From the NCBI GenBank assembly GCA_014800895.1, contig JAAVFG010000002.1, positions 1 through 44,477 of the forward strand: a stretch of DNA of 44,477 bases, written 5' to 3'. The DNA is from Bacteroidales bacterium. GTDB taxonomy: Bacteria > Bacteroidota > Bacteroidia > Bacteroidales > Muribaculaceae. Below the pieces are notes generated by a model. The model saw only the letters and a list, made by a program, of their open reading frames with translations, searched no databases and was not told the DNA's origin. The translations under genes were made by a program, and so were the position numbers. This document shows, in pieces, positions 34,248 through 43,499 of this stretch (positions are counted from its first letter, which is position 1; each line of letters opens with the position of its first letter).

Positions 34248-35395
34248 GAATTGCAGTGCTTGTATCCGGCGGCGTTGACAGCGCTGTCGTAGTGGATAGA
34301 TTATACAAGGAGGGACATGATCTCACATTATTCTATATCCGTATCGGCATGGATAATGATCAGGGTGATTGCTCAGCCGAGGAGGATATTGAGATGTGCA
34401 CTTTAATTGCGCGCAAATATAACCTTCCTCTCAGGATTGTATCTCTTCATGAGGAATATTGGGATAACGTTATGGCATACACCCTCCGCACTGTCAAGGA
34501 GGGTCTGACCCCTCATCCGGATATGATGTGTAATAAGATGATCAAATTCGGTTTCTTTGAGGAGCGCTGGGGAAAAGATTTCGACAAGACCGCCACAGGT
34601 CATTACGCCTCGATTAAGGAGAAGGATGGCAAGCTTTATCTCGCCACCGCCGCTGACCCGGTGAAGGATCAGACCGACTTCTTAGCTCAGATTTCTTACG
34701 ATCAGCTCTCGCATCTCCTCTTCCCCTTAGGGGATATTCCCAAGAGTGAAGTCAGGAGATTAGCATCGGAGGCTGCTCTGCCCAATGCTGTAAGAAAAGA
34801 TTCCCAGGGTATCTGCTTCCTCGGGAAAATCAATTATAATGATTTCCTCGAGCGTCAGTTGGGCACCAAGCCCGGTCCTGTGGTGGAGATCGAGACCGGT
34901 AAGAAGATAGGCACTCATAAGGGATATTGGTTCTATACTATCGGTCAACGCAAGGGTCTGGGGCTGAGCGGCGGTCCATGGTATGTGGTGCGCAAGAATA
35001 TCCGGGATAACGTTGTCTATGTCTCCAACGGCTATGACACCCGCGCGCAATATGGAAGAGAGATACCGGTGGAGGAGATTCATTGGATCACACTCAACCC
35101 CTTCTCTCAAGAAAATAATGTTGCGGATGTGCAATCCACGGGAAGCATCAGAATACCAATCTCCTTCAAGACCCGCCATTCTCCCGAATTTTACTCCGGA
35201 CATGTGATGCAGACCCCGGAGGGGGGATACATCATTGAGTCTGACACTGATATTCAAGGCATCGCTCCCGGTCAGTTCGCTATATTATATACTCCCGACC
35301 GTCAGTTATGTCTTGGTTCGGGAATGATCTCTATTCCTCACAGCTCCCGAAGGAAGAGAGAAAGGCATACTAAAAATAATGAAACCTTATCCTGA
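34244..35395 (+). CDS. mnmA: tRNA 2-thiouridine(34) synthase MnmA
   Basis: 383 residues. The enzyme adenylates U34 and transfers sulfur in tRNA-Lys, Glu and Gln. PP-loop SGGVDS is at 8-13, the first catalytic Cys96 ([12 protein letters not shown]) and the second Cys191 ([11 protein letters not shown]). C-terminal [23 protein letters not shown] and RARHSP-like [12 protein letters not shown] motifs are present. Its N-terminal [30 protein letters not shown] resembles the Bacteroidota paralogue type; these organisms often carry two mnmA genes. It is 9 nt upstream of the nuclease gene. Confidence 0.93.
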   Translation: MRIAVLVSGGVDSAVVVDRLYKEGHDLTLFYIRIGMDNDQGDCSAEEDIEMCTLIARKYNLPLRIVSLHEEYWDNVMAYTLRTVKEGLTPHPDMMCNKMIKFGFFEERWGKDFDKTATGHYASIKEKDGKLYLATAADPVKDQTDFLAQISYDQLSHLLFPLGDIPKSEVRRLASEAALPNAVRKDSQGICFLGKINYNDFLERQLGTKPGPVVEIETGKKIGTHKGYWFYTIGQRKGLGLSGGPWYVVRKNIRDNVVYVSNGYDTRAQYGREIPVEEIHWITLNPFSQENNVADVQSTGSIRIPISFKTRHSPEFYSGHVMQTPEGGYIIESDTDIQGIAPGQFAILYTPDRQLCLGSGMISIPHSSRRKRERHTKNNETLS

Positions 35396-35404
35396 AAACC
35401 AAAA

Positions 35405-36019
35405 ATGGAAAAACATAAACTTGAACTCGTAGGAATAACATATAATCAGATAGAGTCGGGCGTATATGCCGTGATTCTGCGCGAAGTCGGAGGAGAACGC
35501 CGCATACCGATCATCATCGGCTATCCGGAGGCGCAGGCTATCGAATGTAAGTTGCAGGATGTGGTGACTCCCCGTCCTCTTACTCATGATATGATAGTAA
35601 ACCTCATGACAGCGTTCGGAATGTCTCTCCGGGAGGTCAATATCCACCGCCTTCCAAATGGAGTGTTCGCCGCCGATCTCCTCTTCAGTAATGGCACGGA
35701 TACCCGAATTGTTGATGCCCGATCTTCCGACGGTATCGCTCTCGCCATCCGCACCGGAGCCCCGATCTATACATCCGAGGAAGTGCTCAATGAAGCCGGA
35801 TTTCTTCCGGAGGAGACTCGTCCGAAACCTCGCTCCTCTCACAGCACCGATCGCCCCTTGGATAAAAAATTGTCGCGCAATAAAGCTGAAGGCAATGAAT
35901 TATCACGCCTCTCCGAGTCACAACTGAATGAAGAGATGCAGAAGGCGGCTGAAAATGAAGACTATGAGAAAGCAGCTAAGATAAAGGCAGAACTGGAGAG
36001 AAGGCAGAAGGAGATCTGA
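35405..36019 (+). CDS. bifunctional nuclease family protein with UVR motif
   Basis: 204 residues. The N-terminal BFN/DUF151 domain (LELVGITYNQIESGVYAVILREVGGERRIPIIIGYPEAQAIECKLQDVVTPRPLTHDM, in parts, and DARSSDGIALAIRTGAPIYTSEEVL) covers about residues 1-135. A charged linker leads to a C-terminal UVR (UvrB/UvrC interaction) helix pair, LNEEMQKAAENEDYEKAAKIKAELERRQ. Family members have reported DNase/RNase activity. The UVR motif suggests contact with repair proteins. It is the last gene of the kinase-mnmA operon. Confidence 0.9.
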   Translation: MEKHKLELVGITYNQIESGVYAVILREVGGERRIPIIIGYPEAQAIECKLQDVVTPRPLTHDMIVNLMTAFGMSLREVNIHRLPNGVFAADLLFSNGTDTRIVDARSSDGIALAIRTGAPIYTSEEVLNEAGFLPEETRPKPRSSHSTDRPLDKKLSRNKAEGNELSRLSESQLNEEMQKAAENEDYEKAAKIKAELERRQKEI

Positions 36020-36155
36020 TACCTCCTTAGCGATTCAAGCTCTCCCGCGATCGGCATACTCAGCTATTGAAAATGTCCGGATAAGAAAATTCAACTCCTT
36101 CAAAGGTGAAAAAGAGTAAAAAAATAGAAAAATTACAAATCATTTATTTGAAACG

Positions 36156-36186
36156 TTTGAAGTGCTAAATATTTTTTGTAATTTTG
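36156..36186 (+). promoter_or_regulatory. promoter of argR
   Basis: TTTG (36156-36159), 19 nt, TAATTTTG (36179-36186), an exact Bacteroidota promoter. It gives a leader of about 90 nt before the argR ATG. No clear ARG box palindrome was recognised. Confidence 0.75.
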
Positions 36187-36281
36187 TGGCGAAAGTTAGG
36201 GAAATTAATATCCTCCCGTTAAGAAGTAGTTTTAACTAAGTCTAATACTGCCGTCTTACCCTCAAACACCTTATTATTATT

Positions 36282-36779
36282 ATGAAGAATAGAAAAAAAA
36301 GAGTCGAATTAATGGTCGATCTTATCCGCAATCAGTGCATCAGCAGCCAGGAGGAGCTTGCTGATCTCCTTGCCAAGGAGGGATATATAGTTACCCAGGC
36401 TACCCTCTCACGCGATCTCAAGATGCTTAAGACCACCAAGGTCCCTACCGACCGCGGAGGCTATATGTATATTCTGCCCGACAGCAACAGCCTTAAGGAT
36501 AAGCTCCTTGCCACCGGACAGATCACGATGGATGCCAATTATCAGGCAGGCTTCATCTCTCTCCGTTTCTCCCGCAATATAGCCGTGATCAAAACGCGCA
36601 ATGGCTATGCTGCCGGACTCGCTTATGATATCGACATGAGCAATGCTCCGGAAATTTTGGGTACTATCCCCGGAAGCGACACTATTATGTGTGTCCTTCG
36701 TGAGGATGTCACTCATGACCAGGCTCGTGAGGTTTTCTCCCGTCTCCTCCCTCTCGACCGTAAAATTCCACCGTTTTAA
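36282..36779 (+). CDS. argR: arginine repressor ArgR
   Basis: 165 residues. A winged-helix N-terminal domain (RKKRVELMVDLIRNQCISSQEELADLLAKEGYIVTQATLSRDLKMLKTTKVPTDRGGYMY) includes the SQEEL..L...G...TQATLSRDL signature. The C-terminal hexamerisation and arginine-binding domain contains GYAAGLAYDIDMSNAPEILGTIPGSDTIMCVLRED with GT(I/V)xGxDT. It regulates arginine synthesis or catabolism in response to L-arginine. It lies 10 nt before the ArgC-like gene. Confidence 0.96.
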   Translation: MKNRKKRVELMVDLIRNQCISSQEELADLLAKEGYIVTQATLSRDLKMLKTTKVPTDRGGYMYILPDSNSLKDKLLATGQITMDANYQAGFISLRFSRNIAVIKTRNGYAAGLAYDIDMSNAPEILGTIPGSDTIMCVLREDVTHDQAREVFSRLLPLDRKIPPF

Positions 36780-36789
36780 GTAAATTATT

Positions 36790-37749
36790 ATGATAAAAGT
36801 GGCTATTTCCGGCGCGGATACTCCCGAAGCCGGCGAATTAATCAGGATTCTCGTCAATCATCCGGATGTGGAAATCGTGGCGCTTATCGCTCAACGCCAT
36901 GATGGCAAACCGGTCCAGTCGCTCCATCACGGACTCTTGGGAGAAATAAATATCCCCTTCTCCTCTTCTTTACGTCCCGAGCAGGCTGATCTGCTTATTA
37001 TCGCAGATAAAAAGGTGAAATACGATGATTATAAAAGACTGCTCAAATCATTCCCTGATCTGAAAGTCATCACTCTCCATAACTTTGTTTCTGATGAGGA
37101 GCGTCCGATTAATTTCCCCGAGGATATATCTGAGGAGGATGTAGTCCAAATGGAGGAGCCGGTCTACGCTCTTCCTGAAATCAACCGTAAGGCTCTCGTG
37201 AGAGGAGCTAAGGCGGCGGAAATTCCTTCTCCGCTCGCCTCTCTCGTGTTAGTGCCGCTCTATCCCCTTGCCAATCATATGCTCCTCTCAGGGGATATCA
37301 CGCTTAATATATCCGCCCCGGATGATATGCTTACGGAAGAAAATAGAGCGGAGGGATTAAAAGAGATTAAGGCGGCTCTTCAAATTGCACAGAGAAGTTT
37401 CAACGGAGATATAAAGATCAATCCTCTCCCTGCCAAGTCGAAACGCGGGATGGAATTGGAGATCGATCTCCGCTCCCCTCTTGACCTTGATCATCTCCTC
37501 TCCACTTATGATATATATGATGATCATAATTTTGCCTTTACTGTCATAAATCCGGTGCATCTTGATGATGTGAAGGGCACTGAAAAAGTTATCACCTCTC
37601 TTTCTCTCTCCAAGGATGGGATGCTCAATATCCATGCCGTGGCTGACGGTCGCCTGAGAGGTTCGGCGGGCGAGGCGGTGCATGTCATGAATCTGATGTT
37701 CGGGCTGCATGAGAAAACGGGATTATATCTCAAACCTTACGCTTTTTAA
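36790..37749 (+). CDS. ArgC-like protein lacking the catalytic cysteine
   Basis: 319 residues. It has a Rossmann NAD(P)-binding start (IKVAISGADTPEAGELIRILVNHPDVEIVAL), VYALPEINRKALVRGAKAAEIPSPLASLVLVPLYPL and an ending (VMNLMFGLHEKTGLYLKPYAF) characteristic of N-acetyl-gamma-glutamyl-phosphate reductases. In ArgC the segment after the YGLPE motif reads NPGCFAT or similar. Here the aligned positions are IPSPLAS (145-151), so the nucleophilic Cys is Pro148. The protein is also rich in aspartate-glutamate insertions. It is translated just after argR. It may be an inactive paralogue with a regulatory or binding role. I give no gene symbol. Confidence 0.8.
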   Translation: MIKVAISGADTPEAGELIRILVNHPDVEIVALIAQRHDGKPVQSLHHGLLGEINIPFSSSLRPEQADLLIIADKKVKYDDYKRLLKSFPDLKVITLHNFVSDEERPINFPEDISEEDVVQMEEPVYALPEINRKALVRGAKAAEIPSPLASLVLVPLYPLANHMLLSGDITLNISAPDDMLTEENRAEGLKEIKAALQIAQRSFNGDIKINPLPAKSKRGMELEIDLRSPLDLDHLLSTYDIYDDHNFAFTVINPVHLDDVKGTEKVITSLSLSKDGMLNIHAVADGRLRGSAGEAVHVMNLMFGLHEKTGLYLKPYAF

Positions 37750-37760
37750 TCCCTTTGCCG

Positions 37761-38081
37761 ATGTCAGTTAATAAAGTAATATTGATCGGCAACGTCGGGC
37801 GCGACCCGGAGATACGCTATCCGGAAAAGGATTTTCCCGTGGCTTACCTCTCTCTCGCCACCAACGAGCGCCAGCCCAACTCCGACACGGAATTAGTGGA
37901 ATGGCATATCCTTGTCATGACCGGCAAGAATGCCGAATATGCAGAGAGATATATCCGCAAGGGTACAAAACTCTATGTGGAGGGCAAACTAAGAAGCCGT
38001 GAATATGTTGATAAATTAAAGATAGCACGCCGTCGAACGGAAATCTACGTGGATGTCATGGAGATTCTTGGTCGTGGCTGA
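37761..38081 (+). CDS. single-stranded DNA-binding protein, short form
   Basis: 106 residues from the ATG at 37761; an in-frame TTG at 37755 precedes it. It has an OB-fold: MSVNKVILIGNVGRDPEIRYPEKDFPVAYLSLATNE, EWHILVMTGKNAEYAERYIRKGTKLYVEGKLRSREY, EIYVDVMEILGRG. The usual Gly/Pro-rich linker and acidic DDxPF tail, which bind partner proteins, are missing. It is 11 nt downstream of the ArgC-like gene. It is either a specialised SSB paralogue or a primosomal-type OB protein. Confidence 0.9.
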   Translation: MSVNKVILIGNVGRDPEIRYPEKDFPVAYLSLATNERQPNSDTELVEWHILVMTGKNAEYAERYIRKGTKLYVEGKLRSREYVDKLKIARRRTEIYVDVMEILGRG

Positions 38082-38170
38082 CGCGGAAACCCGAATGTCA
38101 ATCTGACGGTTTTCTTATTCTTTCAAGACAATTATTTAGATAGATTATAAAAAAGTGATAGAAATATAAA

Positions 38171-40072
38171 ATGAGAAAGTGGCGTATAGAAGACTCCTCC
38201 GAGATATACAATGTCCCGGGCTGGGGTCTTAAATATTTTTCAATCAATGATAAGGGTCATGTGCAGGTCACTCCCCGCGAGAATGGACCTGCCGTCGACC
38301 TCAAGGAGGTGATGGATACTCTCCAGCTCCGTGATGTCGATGCCCCTCTCCTCCTCCGTTTCCCGGATATTCTTGACGACCGTATCCGTAAAATCTCCAA
38401 CTGCTTCAAGAAAGCTGCCGAGGAGTATGACTATAAGGGGCAGAATTTTATTGTCTACCCTATCAAGGTGAATCAGATGCGTCCTGTCGTGGCTGAGATC
38501 GTAAGTCATGGCAATAAATACAATATCGGTCTGGAGGCGGGCTCAAAACCTGAGCTTCACGCCGTCCTCGCTGTCAATACTCATGAGAATTCAATCATAA
38601 TCTGCAACGGCTATAAGGATGAGGATTATATAGAGCTTGCGCTTCTCGCTCAGAAAATGGGCAGGCGGATATTCCTCGTGGTGGAGAAACTGAATGAATT
38701 GCGTCTGATAGCCGACGTAGCTAAACGTCTGGATGTCTCTCCCAACCTCGGTATCAGGATCAAGCTTACTTCCTCCGGCTCCGGAAAATGGGAGGAATCA
38801 GGAGGCGATGTAAGCAAGTTCGGTCTTAACTCCTCCGAGCTCCTTACCGCCCTCGAGATGCTTGAGAAGAATAAGATGACGGATTGCCTGAAGCTCATCC
38901 ATTTCCATATCGGAAGCCAGATCACTAAAATCCGCCGCATCAAGAATGCCCTCCGTGAGGCTATGCAGTTCTATGTGCAGCTTTCCAAGATGGGATTCAA
39001 TCTTGACTTCGTGGATATCGGCGGCGGTCTGGGCGTGGACTACGACGGCACCCGCTCCTCTTCGGGCGAACATTCCATGAATTATTCCATTCAGGAATAT
39101 GTCAACGACTCTGTATCCGCTCTCGTGGATGCCTGCGTGAAGAATAATCTCCCGCAGCCGAACATAATCACCGAATCAGGAAGATCTCTCACCGCCCATC
39201 ACTCAGTCCTTATCATTCAGGTACTGGAAACCGCTCAGCTCCCTATCTGGAAGGATGATGAGGAATTGGATGAGAATGCGCACGAGCTCGCAAAGGAATT
39301 ATATAACATCTGGGATAAGATCGATCCCTCCCGTGTCTTTGAGGATTGGCACGACGCCCTGCAGATCCGCGAGGAGGCTCTCGAGCTCTTCTCTCTCGGT
39401 CTGCTCGACCTCAAGAACCGCGCCATGATCGAAAAGCTCTTCTGGTCAGTAGCGCGCGACGTTTATGATCTCACTCGCAGCATGAAGCACCCACCGGAGG
39501 AGCTTAGGAAAGTGGCGAAAATGCTTCCTGAGAAATATTTCTGTAATTTCTCCCTCTTCCAGTCTCTTCCTGATGCTTGGGCTATCGACCAGATTTTCCC
39601 GATTATGCCTATCTCCCGGCTCGATGAGCGTCCCAACAAGGAATGCACCATTCAGGATGTGACCTGCGACTCCGACGGTAAGATAAATCACTTTGTCTCT
39701 CCCTCGGGCATGGCTTTCTCGCTCCCCGTGCATGAGCTGAAGCCGAATGAGCCTTACTATCTGGGTGTCTTCCTTGTCGGCGCATATCAGGAGATTCTCG
39801 GCGACCTTCACAACCTCTTCGGCGACACTAATGCCGTGCACATCTCCGTCACAAAGGATGGTTATGATATCGCTCAGATCATTGATGGCGAGGCTGTGGC
39901 TGACGTTCTGGACTATGTGGAGTATTCCCCCAAGAAACTCGTGCGTAATCTCGAGACCTGGGTAACGGCTTCCATGAAGAGAGGCGTGATTACTCCTGAG
40001 GAAGGAAGACAATTCCTGAATAATTACCGTTCCGGCCTTTATGGCTATACATATCTGGAGCGCGACTTATGA
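38171..40072 (+). CDS. speA: biosynthetic arginine decarboxylase
   Basis: 633 residues, the full length of the SpeA family (alanine-racemase-fold, PLP and Mg2+). It decarboxylates arginine to agmatine. The PLP lysine is Lys99 in IVYPIKVNQ. Other motifs are GLEAGSKPELHAVLA, HFHIGSQIT, VDIGGGLGVDYDGT, ITESGRSLTAHHSVLI, LFQSLPDAWAIDQIFPIMPI, the CDSDGK catalytic-cysteine motif TCDSDGKINHF, and GAYQEILGDLHNLFGDTNAVH. It ends with ERDL and overlaps truA by 4 nt. With AguA and AguB it completes the route to putrescine. Confidence 0.97.
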   Translation: MRKWRIEDSSEIYNVPGWGLKYFSINDKGHVQVTPRENGPAVDLKEVMDTLQLRDVDAPLLLRFPDILDDRIRKISNCFKKAAEEYDYKGQNFIVYPIKVNQMRPVVAEIVSHGNKYNIGLEAGSKPELHAVLAVNTHENSIIICNGYKDEDYIELALLAQKMGRRIFLVVEKLNELRLIADVAKRLDVSPNLGIRIKLTSSGSGKWEESGGDVSKFGLNSSELLTALEMLEKNKMTDCLKLIHFHIGSQITKIRRIKNALREAMQFYVQLSKMGFNLDFVDIGGGLGVDYDGTRSSSGEHSMNYSIQEYVNDSVSALVDACVKNNLPQPNIITESGRSLTAHHSVLIIQVLETAQLPIWKDDEELDENAHELAKELYNIWDKIDPSRVFEDWHDALQIREEALELFSLGLLDLKNRAMIEKLFWSVARDVYDLTRSMKHPPEELRKVAKMLPEKYFCNFSLFQSLPDAWAIDQIFPIMPISRLDERPNKECTIQDVTCDSDGKINHFVSPSGMAFSLPVHELKPNEPYYLGVFLVGAYQEILGDLHNLFGDTNAVHISVTKDGYDIAQIIDGEAVADVLDYVEYSPKKLVRNLETWVTASMKRGVITPEEGRQFLNNYRSGLYGYTYLERDL

Positions 40073-40842
40073 GATATTTCCTGAAGCTCTCTTATAATGG
40101 CACGCCTTTCCACGGATGGCAGATTCAACCGAATGCCTCCTCCGTGCAGCAGACTATTGAAGAGGCGCTATCCACCATACTTCGTGCGCCCGTCTCCATC
40201 ACCGGAGCCGGGCGCACTGACACAGGGGTAAATGCAAAAGTGATGTATGCCCATTTCGACCTCCCGCAAGAGGCGGATGACAAGCGGCTGCATGATACAC
40301 GCCGTTTTCTCCTTTCCATCAACCGTCTTTGCGGACCGTCTATAAATATCGAGGAGATTTTCAAAGTGCATGATGAGGCTCACGCGCGATTTGACGCTTC
40401 CTTACGCACTTATAAGTATTTCGTCAGTTTCTGCAAGTCTCCCTTTCTGGATGGTATATCATGGCATTCCCCTTCACTCCTCGATAAGGATAAGATGAAT
40501 GAGGCGGCGCGCCTTCTCCTCTCTACTAAAGACTTCACATCTTTTGCAAAGCTGCATACCGATGTGAAGACTAATATATGCGACCTCTCCCACGCTGAAT
40601 GGAGCGATTGGGACTCACCTTTCCTGCCGGAGAAGGGATTGGTATTTACCGTTTCCGCCGACCGTTTCCTGCGGAATATGGTAAGGGCATTAGTCGGCAC
40701 TTTAGTGGAAGTAGGCAGAGGGAAGATCACTGTAGAGGATTTCAAGCGCATCATTGATGCCCGCGACCGTTGTTCAGCCGGAACTTCCATGCCCCCGCAG
40801 GCACTTTTCCTCTGGGATATCAAGTATCCATATATTGATTAG
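40069..40842 (+). CDS. truA: tRNA pseudouridine(38-40) synthase TruA
   Basis: 257 residues. The catalytic Asp51 lies in GAGRTDTGVNAKVMYAHFD. Other motifs: YNGTPFHGWQIQPNASSVQQTIEEAL, FDASLRTYKYFV, FTSFAKLHTD and DRFLRNMVRALVGTLVEVGRGKI. It converts U38-U40 in the tRNA anticodon stem-loop to pseudouridine. Its ATG overlaps the speA stop (ATGA), so translation is coupled. A run of 57 nt separates it from ligA. Confidence 0.96.
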   Translation: MRYFLKLSYNGTPFHGWQIQPNASSVQQTIEEALSTILRAPVSITGAGRTDTGVNAKVMYAHFDLPQEADDKRLHDTRRFLLSINRLCGPSINIEEIFKVHDEAHARFDASLRTYKYFVSFCKSPFLDGISWHSPSLLDKDKMNEAARLLLSTKDFTSFAKLHTDVKTNICDLSHAEWSDWDSPFLPEKGLVFTVSADRFLRNMVRALVGTLVEVGRGKITVEDFKRIIDARDRCSAGTSMPPQALFLWDIKYPYID

Positions 40843-40899
40843 CGCATTAATCCGGGAATACATACGCCCCCGATTGTTCCCCCTTAGTTAATTCAGACC

Positions 40900-42897
40900 A
40901 TGAAAGAAAAGATTGAAAGACTTCGCGCGGATCTTAACCGCCACAATCATAATTATTACGTCCTTAATGCCCCCGAAATTTCCGATAAGGATTTTGACAT
41001 GATGTTGAAGGAGCTTGAGGAGTTGGAGAAGGCTCATCCCGAATATGATGATCCCCTCTCCCCGACTCATCGTGTGGGCTCGGACCTTACAAAAGGGTTT
41101 GAGCATGTAGTGCATGCCCGCCCCATGATGTCGCTCGCCAATACCTACTCTATTGAAGAGGTGGATGAATGGTTTGAACGCATCCGCAAGGCTCTCGACA
41201 GCGAGGGTTTCTCCATTACGGGAGAGATGAAATTTGACGGCACTTCCATCTCCCTGACTTATCAGCACGGCAGATTGGTGCGGGCAGTGACTCGCGGCGA
41301 CGGCACTCAGGGTGATGACGTTACAGCCAATGTAAAGACGATACGCTCTATCCCGCTCCAGCTTCTTCCCGGCAACTGGCCCGATGAGTTTGAGATTCGC
41401 GGTGAGATTCTGATGCCCTGGGAGGTGTTTGAAAAGCTGAATGCGGAGCGATCATATAATGAGGAGCCGCTGTTTGCCAATCCGCGTAACGCCGCTGCCG
41501 GAACATTGAAGACGCAGGATCCGCGCGAGGTGTCGCGCCGACATCTTGACGCCCGCTTCTATTATCTCCTCGCCGACTCGCTCCCCACTGATTCCCACTA
41601 TGAGAATATGAAGATTGCCGAGAGCTGGGGATTTAAAGTCTCCAAGGCTATGAAGCGGCTTAAGACTCTTCAGGAGGTGGATGAGTACATCTCCTATTGG
41701 GATGAGCACCGTAAGGAGCTTCCTGTCCCTACTGACGGACTCGTATTTAAAGTGGATTCGCTTCGCCAGCAGCTTAATCTCGGATATACAGCCAAGTCTC
41801 CCCGCTGGGCGGTGGCGTTCAAATTCAATCCGGAAAAGGCATGCACCCCTCTCCGCTTCGTCTCTTTCGAGACAGGCAGAATGGGTATCGTCACTCCTGT
41901 AGCCAATCTTGAGCCGGTACAGCTTTCGGGCACAATCGTGAAGCGTGCCTCCCTGCATAATGATGATATCATGCAGGAGCTTGATATTCATGAGGGGGAT
42001 TCCCTTTATGTGGAGAAAGCGGGTGAGATTATCCCTCAGATCACCGGAGTAGATAAAAGTCTGCGTCCGGAAGGAGCACGGAAGGTGACCTTCGTAACAA
42101 CTTGCCCTGAGTGCGGCACTCCCCTTACACGTATCTTCGGCGAGGCGGCATGGTGTTGTCCCAATAAATATGGGTGCCGTCCTCAGATAACGGGGCGTAT
42201 CGAGCATTTCTGTGCCCGACGCATGATGAATATTGACGGCATCGGGGAGGAGACTGCTGAATTACTTTACGCTACCGGACTCGCCACCACTATCGGTGAC
42301 CTATATGACCTTACGGAGCAGAAGCTTATAGGCGTAGGGAGAATTGGCGAGAAGACTGCCGCAAGGATTTTGGCGGGTATCGAGGAGTCAAAGAGTGTAC
42401 CCTTTGACCGTGTGCTATATGCCCTCTCTATCCCCAATGTCGGAGAGACAACAGCAAAACGTCTTGCCCGCGCTGTAGGAAATATGGAGACGCTGCAGGC
42501 TATGGAGCTTGATCAGCTCTCCATGATTCCCGATATCGGTCCGATAATTGCGCGTAATATATATGAATTCCTACGCGAACCGGTGAATATATCCAACATC
42601 GACCGTCTCCGAGCTGCCGGCGTGACTCTCTCTCTTCCTGAGGATGCCCTGAAGCCTTCCGGCAATGCGCTCGAAGGGAAGTCGATTGTAATATCAGGCA
42701 CTTTCGCTCATCGTAGCCGTGACGAATATAAGGATATTATAGTCAATGAGGGGGGAAAGAATGTCGGCTCAATCTCCAAGAAAACATCGTTCGTGCTTGC
42801 CGGCGAGAATATGGGTCCGGCAAAACTCCAGAAATGCGAGCAACTCGGTATCCCGGTTATCTCCGAAGATGAATTTCTCAAGATGATAGGGAAATAA
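40900..42897 (+). CDS. ligA: NAD-dependent DNA ligase LigA
   Basis: 665 residues, normal length. Domain order: Ia NMN-binding (HNHNYYVLNAPEISDKDFDMMLKEL), adenylation with the nucleophile Lys111 (EMKFDGTSISLTY), OB fold (GTIVKRASLHNDDIMQELDIHEGDSLYVEKAGEIIPQI), a four-cysteine zinc finger (CPECGTPLTRI...CCPNKYGC), helix-hairpin-helix repeats (GVGRIGEKTAARILAGI, IPNVGETTAKRLARAVG) and a C-terminal BRCT domain (about 585-665). It seals nicks using NAD+. A hairpin terminator follows. Confidence 0.97.
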   Translation: MKEKIERLRADLNRHNHNYYVLNAPEISDKDFDMMLKELEELEKAHPEYDDPLSPTHRVGSDLTKGFEHVVHARPMMSLANTYSIEEVDEWFERIRKALDSEGFSITGEMKFDGTSISLTYQHGRLVRAVTRGDGTQGDDVTANVKTIRSIPLQLLPGNWPDEFEIRGEILMPWEVFEKLNAERSYNEEPLFANPRNAAAGTLKTQDPREVSRRHLDARFYYLLADSLPTDSHYENMKIAESWGFKVSKAMKRLKTLQEVDEYISYWDEHRKELPVPTDGLVFKVDSLRQQLNLGYTAKSPRWAVAFKFNPEKACTPLRFVSFETGRMGIVTPVANLEPVQLSGTIVKRASLHNDDIMQELDIHEGDSLYVEKAGEIIPQITGVDKSLRPEGARKVTFVTTCPECGTPLTRIFGEAAWCCPNKYGCRPQITGRIEHFCARRMMNIDGIGEETAELLYATGLATTIGDLYDLTEQKLIGVGRIGEKTAARILAGIEESKSVPFDRVLYALSIPNVGETTAKRLARAVGNMETLQAMELDQLSMIPDIGPIIARNIYEFLREPVNISNIDRLRAAGVTLSLPEDALKPSGNALEGKSIVISGTFAHRSRDEYKDIIVNEGGKNVGSISKKTSFVLAGENMGPAKLQKCEQLGIPVISEDEFLKMIGK

Positions 42898-42980
42898 ATC
42901 TGATATTTTATATTGTAAAGGATAATAAGGAAATAAGAATCCCCTACTCAAAAAAAAGAAATTTTTTCCCTTTTTATAAA

Positions 42981-43036
42981 GGTTCAGACTCCATACAGCA
43001 AACTCTCTTTGTGGTATGGAGTTTGAACCATTTTTA
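42981..43036 (+). terminator. hairpin terminator after ligA
   Basis: A 16-bp stem: GGTTCAGACTCCATAC (42981-42996) with GTATGGAGTTTGAACC (43014-43029), one G-U pair, 17-nt loop, followed by ATTTTTA. It is long and strong. It may also form part of the crcB leader, but I see no fluoride-riboswitch core in it. Confidence 0.7.
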
Positions 43037-43080
43037 ATACCTATCCGTTTAAAAGTAAGAAATTACTAAAAAATATTATT

Positions 43081-43479
43081 ATGTTTAAATCCACTATGAT
43101 TGCAGGTATCGGTGGATTATTAGGTACCTGTCTTCGTTTCCTCTCTGAGAAATTGGGCGCTGCCATCTGCCATCTCCCCTTCCCGTTAGGAACTTTCATC
43201 GCCAACATGGTCGGCTGTATCTTAATAGGTATGCTTTACGGTTATCTCAATAAAACCGGCAAACTCAGCAAGACTGCAAATCTTCTTTGGATCACAGGCT
43301 TCTGCGGCGGTCTGACCACTTTCTCCTCTTTCTCCGATGAGATGGTCACTCTTCTTCAGAACGGCGAAGGCGGAATGTTCGCGTTCTATATGGTGACAAG
43401 CCTCGTATTCGGTATCGCAATGGTAGCACTCGGAGCCGCTTGTATCCGCAAACCGGCTGCTAAAACTCAAAACGCTTAA
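43081..43479 (+). CDS. crcB: fluoride channel subunit FluC (CrcB), first copy
   Basis: 132 residues with four membrane segments. The family pore asparagine Asn42 lies in FIANMVGCILIG. The hallmark GFCGGLTTFSSFS (73-85) includes the Na+-binding break and polar track. It exports fluoride as a dual-topology dimer or heterodimer. It is 20 nt upstream of the second copy. A short basic tail (RKPAAKTQNA) is present. Confidence 0.95.
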   Translation: MFKSTMIAGIGGLLGTCLRFLSEKLGAAICHLPFPLGTFIANMVGCILIGMLYGYLNKTGKLSKTANLLWITGFCGGLTTFSSFSDEMVTLLQNGEGGMFAFYMVTSLVFGIAMVALGAACIRKPAAKTQNA

Positions 43480-43499
43480 CTTATTAAAGAATTTAGATT

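Noticed and set aside
36790..37749. Functional argC assignment
   Set aside because: The catalytic cysteine is replaced by proline in the aligned motif, so a plain reductase annotation is not supported.
41452..42207. 251-codon antisense open frame within ligA
   Set aside because: LigA motifs are continuous across it. The antisense frame is a by-product of codon composition.
42898..43080. Fluoride (crcB) riboswitch
   Set aside because: I do not see the conserved GG..ATGG/CCTACa-type pseudoknot core. The hairpin here is better explained as the ligA terminator.
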